64,000 bases of DNA from Bradysia coprophila (GCF_014529535.1 NW_023503337.1:558001-622000), one strand, 5' to 3'; positions 22,762 to 36,093 are shown, numbered from the stretch's first letter. Numbers and translations: made by a program. Notes: generated from the sequence alone by a model not told the origin.

Positions 22762-24140
22762 ATGATTTTTTTAGAGTGAAATTTCAATTTCAATTTGTTT
22801 TTTTTTAGATTCTAGTCACCATACAGACACCGCCAAATTGATGCTAGATTGTCCCAAATTTAAAAAAATATTTTTATGGCAAATTTGCCACGCCCAGCAT
22901 TTTACCATTAATTTTTTTTTATATTTCTACAAAAAAGACAATTACAGAAAACAGTTAGCAATTACAAATGTAGAGTACCATTAACAATATGCAATGTTGA
23001 CATGAGCAACGAATCGCAAATTGTTGTTTCGTTTTGAACCGCACCAGATCCTATCAATTCAAATTGCTTAATGACTGTAATTTCTATTTTCATATTACTA
23101 AAGAAGGCGTTAACAACCCAATGTGGATGCATTTTATGACCTACTTTTGTCTGATCCCAAAAACAAATATTTCCAACATGAGACCTCAGATGTGTATTAA
23201 ACCTTAAGATATGCAGTCTGATCTTTCCTAACCGCATGAAAAACTTACTTTCGATACAAGTAAGAAAATTAAGCTATTTTGCACTGAATTTTGCTATGCT
23301 ACCTCGAATCGGAGTAGAGTTTGACGAAACACGTCTTGAGGAAAATAGGGAATGCTGAACCGTCTTTCTTTTAAAAAACGGTAGTCGATGGTAAAAAGGC
23401 TTTTTAACCAACTTACCTGTACCTGTCCCGGTGACATAAAGGATTTTCACACCAACCTCAGGTTTTGCACCTTCCGGTATTATGAACTCTAACATCTACC
23501 ATATTTAGATGGCAAAGCGCCTTTTTATTTAAAACAAGGAAATATCCGACATTTAGTGAAAGCTAGGTCAGGGAGTAGTGAATGAAGGACCATTGATATG
23601 CGTTTTTGCTGCAAGGAGGAGACCAAAAAACTATAACCTAATGTGCATACAGGATTTTAGGTGCTGGGATCTTTGGAAGGAGTGAATAGACTTGGATCGT
23701 GAAAAGTACGATGTTCGCTGTATGTAATGCCTGGTACGAGGAAATCTGAACAACTTCAGGTCGGGTCAGCTTTAAGTTGACCTGAAATTTTCATTGTAAA
23801 TTTTCAAGTTGATCTGAACCTGGAATGAGAAAACCTGATTCGAATCAGATCAGGTTCAGATTGAACCTGAAATCTGATAGAAAGAGTAATAGTAAAATCT
23901 GATGAGAACCTTAGGCGTATGTAACTTGACAATGTTTTTTGCGTAATGTCGGTCTGCGGCCTCGATTGACAGTCTATGCATCTAGTGCCTAAAATAGCAC
24001 TTAAATAACTATCTGAATAATGGCAAACGAAAGAAGTTTTTCATTTTGTCACTGAGTTGAGAAAAGTTTCTTCCCTAACTAGTACAATGTCGTCACGCAC
24101 TTCTTTCAAACTTAAATAAAATATTTTTGGTAAAATATTA
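22762..24140. other. Intergenic, no supported gene
   Basis: Several minus-strand ORFs of 73-91 codons (22962-23237, 23274-23495) have no recognisable family. A stretch near 23760-23890 is internally repetitive, with many AACCTGA/TCAGGTT words on both strands, probably cryptic simple-repeat expansion. Confidence 0.4.
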
Positions 24141-24495
24141 TTAAGGTAAATGATAGAGAGTTGACCTAAATTGACAAGACCAAACTTTGAACTTGAATTT
24201 CTCATCGATTTGGGAATGATGTTACATGGAACCACTTTTATTTTATAGATTTATCTTTTGTTTACTTAATTAACATAAATTTTATTAATTATTGCAGATT
24301 TAACCTACGTGAACCGTGAGTTATCCGATTTCATATAAATTCAATAAATCGTGAATTGTCCTATATACAAACGTCATAAGACAACTCGCGGTTTATTGGA
24401 TGGTGAGTTGACCGATCATTTTTTCTTCATACAAATTTACACGGACAACTTAAGATCACTTTTCCACTAGGTCAACTCTCCATCATTTACCTTAA
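24141..24495. mobile_element. 355-bp TIR element without coding capacity
   Basis: The ends are TTAAGGTAAATGATAGAGAG and its inverted partner (CTCTCCATCATTTACCTTAA), with GTTGACCTA/TAGGTCAA continuing inward. The interior repeats related words (GTGAGTTATCCG, GTGAATTGTCC, AACTCGCGG, GTGAGTTGACCG) in both orientations. It is typical of a non-autonomous DNA transposon. Confidence 0.7.
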
Positions 24496-27255
24496 AGGCT
24501 TTTATTGTTCGTGCAGTAACCTCAAATCAGCAAGCGGTAGAAGAATTTTCCAAATCGGTTAAAAATATTTAGACTAAATTAAGTAACAGATTCCGTAATT
24601 GTACTAACATGTACCTGTCAAGATTTGAATTTTCACACCTAGACCTAACTTTTATATTAGAAAACTGAACCACATTGCGACAATTTAATTAAACCAAAAT
24701 GCATTAAATCTGATTCGAATTCATGGCCATATCATGGTACTGCCATAACGATAACATATAACAAAATGATAACATCGCTCTACATTTTTCTGTACCATAT
24801 CAACTAAAAATAGCAATGAAATCAATCATTAGAATTAAATATGATTTGTCACCGCAGTACCATATGCCATGCAATTCAACTTACCCAAAACCATTTACGT
24901 TAATGAATAAAAATAATCAAATGAAACAAAAAACGAACGTACTACTTGGCATGGAATCGCCACAAAATCAATGCAATATTATTATTGAATTTCCACGGCA
25001 TTATACAAATCGAAAACATAAAAAATCAATCTCGCTCGACGAAACAATAATTTATTTTGTGGCCAGTCAAGAATCAGAGAATTAGAAGTTTACAATTGCA
25101 AAATATATCGAAATTACACAACTCACTTTGCACCACATCTGTATGTACATTTCAAGTTAATCCAGATAATAGAGATATTAAAAGTGACAATATTAATGGT
25201 TCTTCTGAGGCAACGTTATAAATCGTGCTGTTTATTTTACACTGCTGTTCGAAATGTGGTGGCTGATAAATTTCAATATACACAGCCCGCTTTGGACATT
25301 ATTTTATTAGGAACGGTACACAACTAATTCATAAATGAATAGTTTATTGTCTTCGGTAGACTCTCTTATTTTGCCTGAGGGCTATTGATGAGATTCACAA
25401 AATCCTGAGGACATATTTGTCATCACTGTCTCATCAAACGCTATAATAAACCGCAAACAGTAGATGTTTTGATTGGACGAATATTTGAGGAAGCATTTCC
25501 TTACATTAATTATTCATTTTCCATATTAAACTCCAATTTTGAGAATTATAGTCAATAAATGACATTGAATGCTAAAATACCGATCAACTGGACATAACTA
25601 TTTCAAAGAAATTTTTTTCATAAATTTATGTAAATTTTCCAGATTTACGAAAATTTTCTTGGGACGAAAATTCAAGAAAATATTTTTCCAAAAACTCTGT
25701 CGGTTGAACAGTACTTCAAAATTAAATTAGGAAATTTGATTTTTAGACCCGTACGAAGTACTGGGGTCTTATTGGTTTACGCATACGTTTGTAACACGTC
25801 GAATTGGACTCCCTGAGTAAGGGGAAACCTACTGTGGTTGTCCCGAGTTTTTCGAAGATATCTCCGCACATTTAAATGCTACACTTGTAAATGATACGTC
25901 AAATAAAAGGTATTTACATAGCATATTCATCTGTGAAATGTTTATTTATAGGTAAATATAGCGGTATATAGCTGTTTAAATAGGAATTTATGAAAGTTGA
26001 CCGTACGAAGTCTAGGCTGTCTATATTGCCTCCGGCAATTTATTTGTATATGATAACAAGGCAAAGAGTGGATAATGTAAGTGATTTTAAAGGGCGAATA
26101 GCATTGCAGTAGAGAAGAGTATGAAGTAAGTGAAATGAAGAGTTCTACATTAAAGGCTTTTGATACGAATAGGTGTTTCGTGCGGGTCGGCGTTAGCCAT
26201 GTTTTTTAAGTTAAATTGATTCGTCTGTATAGGTGAGATTAACGTGTATGCGGTATTTCAATATTATTATATGATGAATGATCGGACAGAAAAAGGGTTT
26301 AACACAGAAGACCCTCCACGTTCTGTATCTGTCTTCATACAATTGATAAAATTAATTAGGGGAATTGAATTTTAATAGTTCAACCGCTCGTTGTAAGACA
26401 CCTTTAGGAGGTAACATACCTTAGACCTAGTCCAGCTGCGATAATTGGTTCCGATAATTTCCATGAGACGGAAAAGTTTCGTGAGAAATTCAAAATCAAA
26501 ATTGCTTTCTAGAGTCCAAAACAAGTTTTTCCGACACTTCAATCTTAAACAGAGTAAAACAGGACAATATTAAATCAGCAATGCATTTGTCTAACAGCTA
26601 TATTACTGGCTATAATAAAAATTCGAACTCAGCACTGCCTCCAAATAAACAAACAGAATAATGACTCTCTCTTGTTGCATTATGTTATTTTTGAACAGCA
26701 TTCTAAATGCAAAACATCGAAAGTTGCATCCAATCATCTCACACATCGAAACAATGAGAGAAACAATTCGTCATTCTTAATTGTAGTTGGACATGCATTT
26801 CTCTCAAACGATAGACTTAACTGCGTAACAGAACAAAGTTATGCCATTGACGCCACAATACGCGTATGACCTTCTTTCTTTTACAAATGACATTTTATTT
26901 AATTGGTACGAACAGCCAAAAATCTCTTTAGAGATTACTATCAACGACAAAATTGTAAGTACTCAGGGGTAAACCAGTAGAGGTGCAAACTGTTACCAAA
27001 TGCATACGTTGACAGACGGCACGGCATATCAGCGGTTTTACTATCCGATCTATTACTTCCCGTGACTGCATTTTCTTGGAACATGCTTTTTGCTTTATAT
27101 GACCGCATTTGTTAGAGCTTGTCGCTTATTCCTGGAGATAGTATCGATAACAAATGATAGATATCTGTAACAGGTAGATGGTTTGTATATGCCTCTAGGA
27201 GTCAAAATCGTCCCAAAATAAACTTCTCAATATTTATTAAATAGGTGATCTTTAA
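24496..27255. other. Intergenic, AT-rich, with a CGTACGAAGTAC-type repeat
   Basis: No supported gene; ORFs at 24816-25085 and 26672-26869 show no family. A repeat fragment starts near 25747 (CCCGTACGAAGTACTGGGGT). A related word recurs at about 26003 (CCGTACGAAGTC). The same words occur inverted near 33370-33394. Confidence 0.4.
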
Positions 27256-28468
27256 GAGGCACCGGCACCGGCACTTAGCTAAAATTGTAGCCTACATTTG
27301 CGTTTTTCGTATTTCATTTTTGTTTATATCTTTTCATCAGAATCCTTTTTGAAAAACGTACGACCGCAATTCCGACCAAGAATCTGTTAGCTTTAAATAA
27401 AAATTAGTTTTGGTTGTAGTCGTTTGATCATTTTCATAAAATGTTCATTGTTCTCAGAGCTGGTCAAATTGCTGCAGAGGGATTCTTTTGAAAAACAGCC
27501 TACCGAAATCGGACGCATTTTCTAGTGGCTAGTGGCCTAGAAAGGTAGTCGACTAAAGAAGCCAAAACCACTTTCAAAAAAATTCTTCGAAGCTTGTGTG
27601 GCTGGTGAAAGGTGATCAAAAACCGAAAACTTGCACTTTTCTTACAAAAATTTCACCATTTGCACGAGCCGTACAGGGTCTTTACAGTTTTCAACCGAAG
27701 ACTTACACTGTTCTTACAGAAATTTCTCGAGTTACACAAAATGTAGATGGTTGTGTGGGGTATCATTTGAAAGGTAATTTTATGTGCTTTTGGGTCAAAT
27801 ACGGTCTCATGTGGTTTGGATGTATCTACGGTGAAATAGAAGTTGAAATGCCCATATTTCATCGCATATGCATACGAACCAAATAGACCCTAATTGGCCA
27901 AAAGCCAAAGAAAATTACCTTTCGAATGATACCCCACACGACCATGTACGTTTTGTGTACCTCAAGAAATTTCTGTAAGGACAGTGTAAGCCGTCGGTTT
28001 CTGCGCATATTTCAGTCTGGATGAATTTTAAAACCAATAAGACCCTATTCGGCTCAATAGTACATGTGATTACCTTTCTAATGACACCCCTGTATGGCTC
28101 GTGTAACTGGAGAAATTTTTGTAAGAAAAGTGCAAGTTTTCGGGTTTTAATGACCTCTCGCTAGTTACACGAGTTTTGAAGAATTTTTTTGAAAGTGGTT
28201 TTGGTTTCTAGGGTCGAAGTCCTTTCTAGGCACATATAGAAAATTCCACTAGAAAATGAGTCCGATTTCGGTAGGCTGTTTTTCAAAAGAATCCCTCTGC
28301 AACCAAATCTATTTTCTATTGAAAGCTAACACATTCGTGGTCGGAATTGCGGTCCTACATTCTTGAAAAAGGATTCTAATGGAAAGATATCATCAAAAGT
28401 AAACTGAAATCCAGTATTTAAAAATCGCCCTAATGTATGCTTTTCGGCAAAGCACCGGTGCCTCAGCA
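27256..28468. repeat. Large inverted repeat (about 1.2 kb, arms about 550 bp)
   Basis: The left arm runs from about 27256 to 27800 and the right arm from about 27890 to 28468, in mirror order. Matching blocks: GAGGCACCGG (27256) with CCGGTGCCTC (near 28452); 27341-27395 with 28322-28378 (GACCGCAATTCCGACCA and complement); 27474-27513 with 28261-28300 (ACAGCCTACCGAAATCGGA and complement); GAAAACTTGCACTTTTCTTA near 27626 with its complement near 28120. The spacer is under 100 bp. No coding signal: the 96-codon ORF at 27596-27886 lies across the arm. It is either a foldback transposon or a locus able to make long hairpin RNA. Confidence 0.8.
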
Positions 28469-28659
28469 TGAAAATTGAATTTTCATGTATGTGCACCGTT
28501 GTCTTTAGAAGTGAGCTTAACCAGCTTAACCATGTGTTCATTTGAAAGCTAAATAACTATTTCCAAAATGTTTCGTCTTATACGTCAAAAAATGGTCACT
28601 AAATGGTTCTGTGGTACAATCAGATTTTTTTTGCCAAACCATATTTATCGACATAAAAA

Positions 28660-30070
28660 AAAGAAGCCATAGCTCCCGGCATACGAGTTGTCAACGACGA
28701 GGAATTGGAACTCTTAGGAGCACCTCTGCTTGAAAGCGCCATAGAAAGTTTCGCTAAGAGAAAATTCGATAAAATGTACGTTCTAATTAACCGATTAGCT
28801 TCACTGCAGCACCACTACGCATATTTCGTACTCAAAAATTGCATGGCGATTCCTAAGCTAGTCTACTTGTTTCGATGCGCTCCGTTATGGAAATTCCCAG
28901 ATTTGCTTCAACAATTAGATTCCGACATGAAATCTGCCTTGGAGAAAATAACCAATGTTCAGTTGAATCACTCTCAATGGGTGCAGTCGAGTTTGCCAGT
29001 CAACTTAGGCGGATTAGGCATTCGCTCATTGTTGGACATCTCGCTACCAGCTTTCTTGTCCTCCGTGTACGGCGTCAAGGATTTCGTTTCTACATTAATC
29101 AGTTTACGGGATTACGAATCCGAAATCGCCCACTTTACGGAGGCATTGTCGCGATGGAGCGAGTTGAATGAAGACTTAACGCCAGAAAATCTACGCTCAC
29201 AATTCAACTGGGATCAAATTAACTCCAAAAGAGTCGCATCTTCGTTGTCATTCCCCAACGATACCGAACTGTACCGCTTTCAACTGCTTCAGAACAAGAT
29301 GTCAGGAGCATGGCTTAACGTTGTACCGAGCCCATGCATTGGAACGTTAATGAACAACGACGTTTTCCGCACATGCGTTGGTCTACGCCTTGGTACCAAA
29401 ATCTGTCATCCATTCGTGTGCATTTGCGGAACCCAGGTAGATTCGCTGGGTCGTCACGGGTTTCATTGTAAAAATACCGCTGGAAAATTCTTCCGACACG
29501 CTGAACTCAATCGTACTTTGCACACGGGTTTGGCTTCCATTAATAGGAGTTCTTTGTTGGAACCACCCGGTTTATTCCGAGATGACGGCAAAAAACGCCC
29601 GGACGGCATTACATACACGGCTTGGGAGAAGGGCAAGGCTCTAGTGTGGGATGCGACTTGTGCCGACTCATTGGCCGCATCGAATATGGCTGGGAGAACG
29701 AAGACACCGGGTATGGCGTCGGTAAAAGCCGCAAACCGCAAGCATGCGAAATATTCCAAACTTAAACGAAACTACCATTTCGTCGCATTTGCGGTAGAAT
29801 CACTGGGTTTATTGAACAAGATCGGCGCTAATCTGATTCGCACAACTGGTGAACCGAAGTCGAGGACTTACTTGTTTCAGAGGGTTTCACTAGCCATCCA
29901 ACATGGGAACGCAATGTGCATTATCTCCAGCATTCCGAAAAGCACCCCAATGGAAGAAGTGTATTTCGTTCAGTGATTTTCTTTGTTTTGTTCTTTTTTT
30001 TTTATTTAATTTTGATTGTACGTTAGCATGTTTACTGTAGAATGAATTGAAATAAAGTTTTCCAAAAAAA
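28660..30070 (+). mobile_element. 5'-truncated non-LTR retrotransposon
   Basis: Coding DNA begins abruptly after an A-rich run at about 28653-28665 (an in-frame TAA lies there). It continues to TGA after 29973, then a T-rich 3' UTR, AATAAA at 30051 and an A-rich tail at about 30064-30072. Abrupt 5' loss plus a terminal A tract fits LINE insertion. Similar A-rich words (AAAAAAAAGAAG and AAAAAAAGAAAG) flank both ends and may be the target-site duplication. Confidence 0.75.
28667..29976 (+). CDS. C-terminal polyprotein segment of a non-LTR retrotransposon
   Basis: The frame is open from about 28667; the first in-frame start-like codon is TTG at 28705, giving 423 residues from there to the stop. 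The reverse transcriptase catalytic core is missing. What remains looks like the region after the RT domain (LLGAPLLESAI...LQHHYAYFVLKNC; LPVNLGGLGIRSL). Next come a putative zinc-binding cluster, CICG...GRHGFHC (C239, C241, H251, C255), and an endonuclease-like patch: E286, RPDG at 298-301, and VWDAT with D316. Then follow AKYSKLK and a conserved-looking tail. The order resembles C-terminal domains of invertebrate LINE ORFs; the exact clade is not assigned. No frameshift or stop interrupts it, so the copy is young or constrained. Confidence 0.7.
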
Positions 30071-31232
30071 GAAAGGCGTTCCAAGCCAAAATGTATGCCC
30101 TGTTTAACGGTTTAACCCTACTAAATAAACGTTTAATAAATTAAACGTATACGTGCGCAATAATACAATGTGTGTGCTGTAGTACAAATTTTATCGATAG
30201 CTATATAATAGATATACAACTCAACTGCCCAACTCGTTCTCGTAATTGATGATTTGCCAAAAACAAATTGATCGGATTTTAATTTGATCCAATTTCACTT
30301 TCTTCAAGTTCAATTTTATTCAATTAAATTAAGTTCATGGTCAATTTGACTTGGATTCGTATAAAAAAAAATCAATTTATTTAAAATGTACCTGCAGTTA
30401 GATACTGTACGAACATTATTTTATACACCAGGTAAATACCACGTTGAATCGGCTGCAATCACTGAAATTGTACATTTTCATAAAAATTACGGTTGAAGTG
30501 AAAGTGAGATTTGGTTCAATTTTTGTTTTTTTGTTTTAGAAAGAAAAGGAAAGAATTTGTTCAGTATACCACTTTAATTGATTACTCATAAATCTCAAGT
30601 CAAGCATTACTTGCGGGAAATTTATGATTTTGTACGCATCAATGACCATCAAAAGACATTAGACATAATTTAGTGGTGTACGAAAATTGCATTACGCTTT
30701 TTTGTTTAGAATAAATACGAATTGAAAGATTTCAACTGACGTGAGTTCAGCTAAACTTTAGCTAACGTGAAAAATTGACTCTTACCCTTTGACCCTTTGA
30801 CAAATGAAGAAGTTTTAAATGAAATGTTCACTCATGTTCCACACTGTCGACGAGAAATGTTTGAGAGTTTCTGAAAACCTAGGGAAAGGTCACGACTTGA
30901 CCCCTATGCCAAATTTTTTCATTACGAAAAACATTTGTTCTACGACTGTTACTTCCTATCCCTAGAAGGCTTTCAGCGTTGGAAGCCCAGTCCTAGTGAA
31001 AATCTCTACATTTCAAATTTTCGAGATTTGAACTTGTCAGGGACACCTAACACGCAACCCAAAATTTTTTTTTTAATGTTTTTCGTATCGGGCAATAAAA
31101 CAATTCGGCATATGTTTTAAGCCTTGAGGGAATCAAACAATGCCACGAGGCGCTGGTCTATCCTGTTCTGGTCTTTATTGATGCCTCTAGTCGAGAAAAG
31201 AGTGGCGATAGCGAATTGATGAATGTCTGGAT
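30071..31232. other. Intergenic, nothing recognised
   Basis: AT-rich, with A and T homopolymers. A 61-codon ORF at 30935-31120 shows no family. No structured repeat with clear termini was seen. Confidence 0.45.
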
Positions 31233-31504
31233 TTCGTTACGTATGTTCGTTGTTCAAGATTTGGTCCATACTCGTTCGAACTTACGAAATTTAACCGGCT
31301 TTCCGTTCCAAAATTATTACTCCAAATCGCAACTGAAACACAGCCTTCATTTACCAGCCTCTTCGTTACGTCTGTTCGTTGTTCAAGATTTGGTGACCAA
31401 CTTTTGGTCAATACTCGTTCGAACTTACGAAATTTAACCGGCTTTCAGTTCCAAAATTATTACCCCAAATTTCAACTGAAAAACAGTCTTCATTTACCAG
31501 CCTC
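31233..31504. repeat. Tandem duplication, two units of about 130 bp
   Basis: Units 31233-31361 and 31362-31504 both start TTCGTTACGT-TGTTCGTTGT and end CTTCATTTACCAGCCTC. The second has an extra block (GACCAACTTTTGGTC) that forms a small palindrome. Short ORFs on both strands are by-products of the repeat. Confidence 0.75.
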
Positions 31505-32555
31505 AAATCAATACAATTTAAGATTTATATAACTGAATTGATTTGAGGTCGATTAATTAGAGACCTTAAAGTAAATTTGAAAGAAGGACGAAATGCCGTT
31601 TATCACAATGGCAATGCCATCTATAGTTCTATAGGTTAGTTAATTGACAATAATTATTGGCGGTGTAATTTTCATTTTGTAATTACTAACTACTTGCACA
31701 ATCATGAAATTCGTCCAGTCGAAATTAAAAAACTTTAAACTATTATTACTATTGTGTGCTTTCTGCTTAGTGTTCAAATGATACTTCTTTTATATCGTGT
31801 AGCCACTGAACCAACAAACAAACTTAACAAGTAATGTAACCTTTAAATCGATGATAACCAGAGCCGTAGCTACGTCGTACATTAACGTAGCTGAATTCTT
31901 GAATGAATTACATTATCATCTCCTGAAGCTTTTCTTAATGGCGTAGGAAACTGAGTGAGAAGAATTGAGTTGAAAAGAAAAGAAAAATGTGAACAAAACT
32001 GTGGACTTCGAGAGACGAAAATCTTCTTCTTGAGATAAAGATTCGATTCGGACGTCTAGCCTCTTAGGTGCGATCGTAGTGATGCTGTATGACATCAGCA
32101 AAAATCTTAAAAAGCCTCTGGTCTCCCCCTGTTTTATTCATATCAACTTTTTTTGATCGGTTGATGAACGACAACGGGTAATTAGTTCGCCTATTACAAA
32201 ATTAGAATTTTTGGTCACTCGACCGTTGAAGATTTTATTATACATACAGTGTAATATACCATATTGAATACGGTCGATGAAGGTACTCTACGGAATTAAT
32301 AAATTTTTATTTATGTAACGAGCTAGTTTTATGAATTCGATTTAGAGCAATCAAATTTCTAACATTAATTCAATTGATGTTAGGATCATTGATTAATGAA
32401 CATTGAATTTATACTTCAATCTGAAGGCTTATTCTTTGGGGTAGTTGGTGAATTGGTGTCACAAAGTAAAAGCTATAATTGTTGAAAAAGTGAAGTTTAA
32501 GTATGATTTATAAAGAAACGAGCCATCAGAACAGTCGGAGCGTTTGCTGCGACTG

Positions 32556-33394
32556 AGCCCCGTACGAACCCTAGTGCGTCTGTCCCCATACTTTGCCCGT
32601 AAGCCTTTCGTATGATATCTGTACATCTTAGAAATTGCACATAGCGCAATTACGAAGCCCCGTACGACGTTTCTTTCAAATGTAACATAAATTTCAAATT
32701 GACCTAAAATTTTAATTTATTGCGTGTAAATACACATAGGACCTAGTAGCGGCCTCAGTCCAAGAACCTAAATATACAGTTTTGTCAACAACATTCTATT
32801 CGGAGGTCGATTACCTTACAACCTTACAAATAAAACAAAAATTAGCAAAATCGGATCAAATTTCCTCGAGTTATATGCATAATACAATTAGGGCCAAGGA
32901 GCGGCCTTAGTCCTAGGAACCAAATTTAAAATGTTTCAAAACCTTTCATATAAAACAAAAATTAGCAAAATCGGATGAAATTTACTCGATTTATGTGCAA
33001 AAAACACTTAGGGCCAAATAGCCTTTTACTTCTAGGGCCCTAACTCACGGTCCATTAAACCGATTTCAATGAACTTTTTTCTCCTGAATTGGTATCGACA
33101 ATACCTATCGTTTGCCGTTTCATTTACATTTCCATCGTTTATTTTGCCGTAGAGATCCCCAAAAGACCTTAAAACACTTAGGTGTCACTATTTCAACTAC
33201 CTTTCAGGAAAAAAAAAATTGGAGATCGGATTTGATTTACTCAAGATATCGATGTGACGGACAGACAAAATTTTTATTGCTGATTCATTATCTATGACCA
33301 TAGGCAAACACTTTGCCCTTACCGTCTGCTTCGAATTCCATCAATTACACACGCCATCGTAATCCTATAAGCCCCTTGTACTTCGTACGGTGCT
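32556..33394. mobile_element. Repeat region bounded by CGTACGAA/TTCGTACG words
   Basis: The left end GAGCCCCGTACGAA and right end CTTCGTACGGTGC are inverted to each other over the shared core. Inside, AAAACAAAAATTAGCAAAAT recurs at a period of exactly 120 bp (32832 and 32952). A related motif, AGGGCC-A-GAGCGGCCT-AGTCC, occurs three times in decaying form. Probably a degenerate non-autonomous element; the boundaries are approximate. Confidence 0.45.
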
Positions 33395-35185
33395 AAAAAC
33401 ACAATTTAGACCAGTGAGTAATTCCTCGATTCGATCTAATCGATGACACGACAATCTTACACAACAAAGTGATTATTTTGTTGATCCAAAATAGTAATCC
33501 GTTTTCAGAAAAGCAGGTCTTCGCAATTTCCCTTACATAGTAAATGGGTCGAAATCCATATAATACTTCTTTTTGTCAAGTATGATCGCTGCATCCCGAG
33601 CCGAGGACAAGGGTTACAGTCCAAATTACACAAGGTAAAATAAAAAGGTTGCAAGAATTACGTAACGTTAGTTAGTCCCAGTGAAATGAGTTCTATCGCT
33701 CAACCCATATCAATGAAGCAATGATTCATTTTCCTTGCAGTGAGTGAAACCCTTTTTGTCGTTTTTGATATTTCAATTATCGATAATTTCTTTCGATTAA
33801 TATTATCGATAATTTTGAACGTATCCCATACCTACTGGTAACAGCTGTAACAAAATAAAAAGAAAAAGTAAAATAATGACCAGTAGGAAAAGGGGAAGGG
33901 TAGAAAGGAAGAGGCAGTCGGCATAGCGAATATGTGGGTGACAAGGGGCAATTAAAAATTTATAAAAAAAGTATTTGGACACGACCACTTGAAATCTAGA
34001 TCTTAAAACATTTTTGCGTTGTCGACGATATTTTAATTTTTTCTTTTATTAAAAAATCAAATGTACACGTTAAATGTAACATTAAAACACACTTCTATGG
34101 AATATATCGTGGAAGATATAGATATTTATTGAAACAAGACAGAACAGAACAGAAAATTAAATTAAAAAAAAAAACGAATGTAGAAAGAACACTTATCTTT
34201 TACCCATGAAACAACGCTGCAGATCATAATGTTTAAAATTTCAGATAAAATTGAGCATGAATATAAAAAAAATGATTGCGAGTGGGTTTCTTGTGTTAAA
34301 GTTAAATTTATTGCTTAGCAAAATTGAATAAACGTCGTATGATTAATATGTTTCGTTCAACTAACAACATAATTCTTTGAGCGAGTCGTCGTTTTGTTCC
34401 ATCTTTTTTTTTCATTCTTCTTTCTTTTTGTAATGAAGAAAGACTTTTTCTCGTTCAATGTATATGATTTTATTAAAACATATTTGTTTATGTGTGTCTG
34501 ACCTTTTCAGGATTTTTCTGTATGAAAAATTTAAAAAAAGAACGAAAAAATAACACAAAAAAGAAGAATTAAACGGTTTAAATGTAATGTCACGGAACTC
34601 ACATTTTTAATATTACAATGCCCGAAAAAAGCTGTACGAAATTTTTGAAACCATTACTTTGCAAACATTTCAATCACTTACAGCGCAGAAGTCTCTCATT
34701 TTTTTCGTTTCGAATGTATACTTCACATTTTAGTTAATATTCTGAATGAGTTTACACTTTTCGTACTTAATTTTGATTCAGATGAAAGTAAATGAAGTTA
34801 ATAAATCACATTCGCTTAATTCGAACAAAAACAGTTATAAACTGTGATTATTTATGTAGAACATGGCAAGCTTTCAAGCAACGAAAATGTAATATGGTCG
34901 AAATTTGAATGAACTCTAAATTGATTCTGGTATTGCTTTTAGAATTAAACGTTGTTCGACCGTGATCACAGTAAAATGCAATCTTCATTCATGCCATGGC
35001 TAGATGTTCTGTTCGAGTAACAACAAAAAATTTAAATTCAAAAGCTCAATGATTGCAATTTTTAAAGTTGAGCGTAATTAACTTCTTAAGTGCAGCTATT
35101 AATAAATTATATCGATAGCGACTTCAGAACAAACGACAAGCTCTGTCTAATGAGATCTTAAACAGCAAAAACTTATATTCAACAA

Positions 35186-35213
35186 AATGAAGTAAAAGAT
35201 TTGAAATCGATAA
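35186..35213 (-). repeat. GAAGTAAAAGATTT-family end motif
   Basis: AATGAAGTAAAAGATTTGAA is present, with no clear second terminus; probably a truncated or solo end. Confidence 0.45.
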
Positions 35214-36093
35214 TTTGCATAACAAAGGTTAATTAGCAAGGACGCGAAGTTTTGGGTCTAAACATTTATATCTGGCTGAAAAGCATGTTTAGCCTTCTTC
35301 CAGCTGATAAAGTCATAATTTTTCCATCAAATAAATGTTTTTATTTAGTGAATAAATTGTTACCGAATTGTACGTTTGTATGTCAATTATCTGGTGTTTC
35401 CTACTAGGTAGGCCTGTGGTACTATATGTAATGCTTGAGTCATTTTTACGTTTATTAAATAATGCTTAATATATAGAGGCTAGCTATACCTAAAAAAACC
35501 CGGTTTACTAGTCTTCCGAATCTTCATTAAAACGTTCAATTTTCGTGATATCATCATGATTATTAAAATTTCGGACACAGAAGACTGAATACTGCCAAAA
35601 CTCATATTTCATTTCAGAAACCACATAATATTACACCTGACTATTCTATTAACAATATTTCAATTTTTTTATTTTAATAATGCACGCGAATTATTGGCAA
35701 ACAATCAGAATCTTTTGAAATTTTGTAATTATGACCATCGACATGCCGAAAAATACTCGCAGCACCTGTCATGTTGAACTTGAAAAACTGAATTTGCTTG
35801 AAGTCATGTACATACGCTTGTCTTAACACTATCATTTTGATGTAAAGAAAGAGCAAAAAAAACTGTACGCGGAAGCACAGCCGAACATGTAATTATTTTT
35901 TTAGTATTTTATTTACGTGTAGCTTCAGTTACTTAAAAAAAAACAATTGATGCCTTAAACCTTTCCTGAAATCTTCTATTATATTTATAACTTGGGAAAC
36001 ACAAGATAAATAGTTAGGCCTCAATAAAAAGCATTACAGCTTCGACACAACAATAGTTCAGTCAATCGGTGTTCCTGTTAACATTTTTTAGAC

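Noticed and set aside
27596-27886. 96-codon ORF, with a 69-codon ORF on the opposite strand
   Set aside because: Both lie in the arm and spacer of the large inverted repeat, which explains open frames on both strands.
31187-31437. Overlapping ORFs of 73-74 codons on both strands
   Set aside because: They are by-products of the tandem duplication at 31233-31504.
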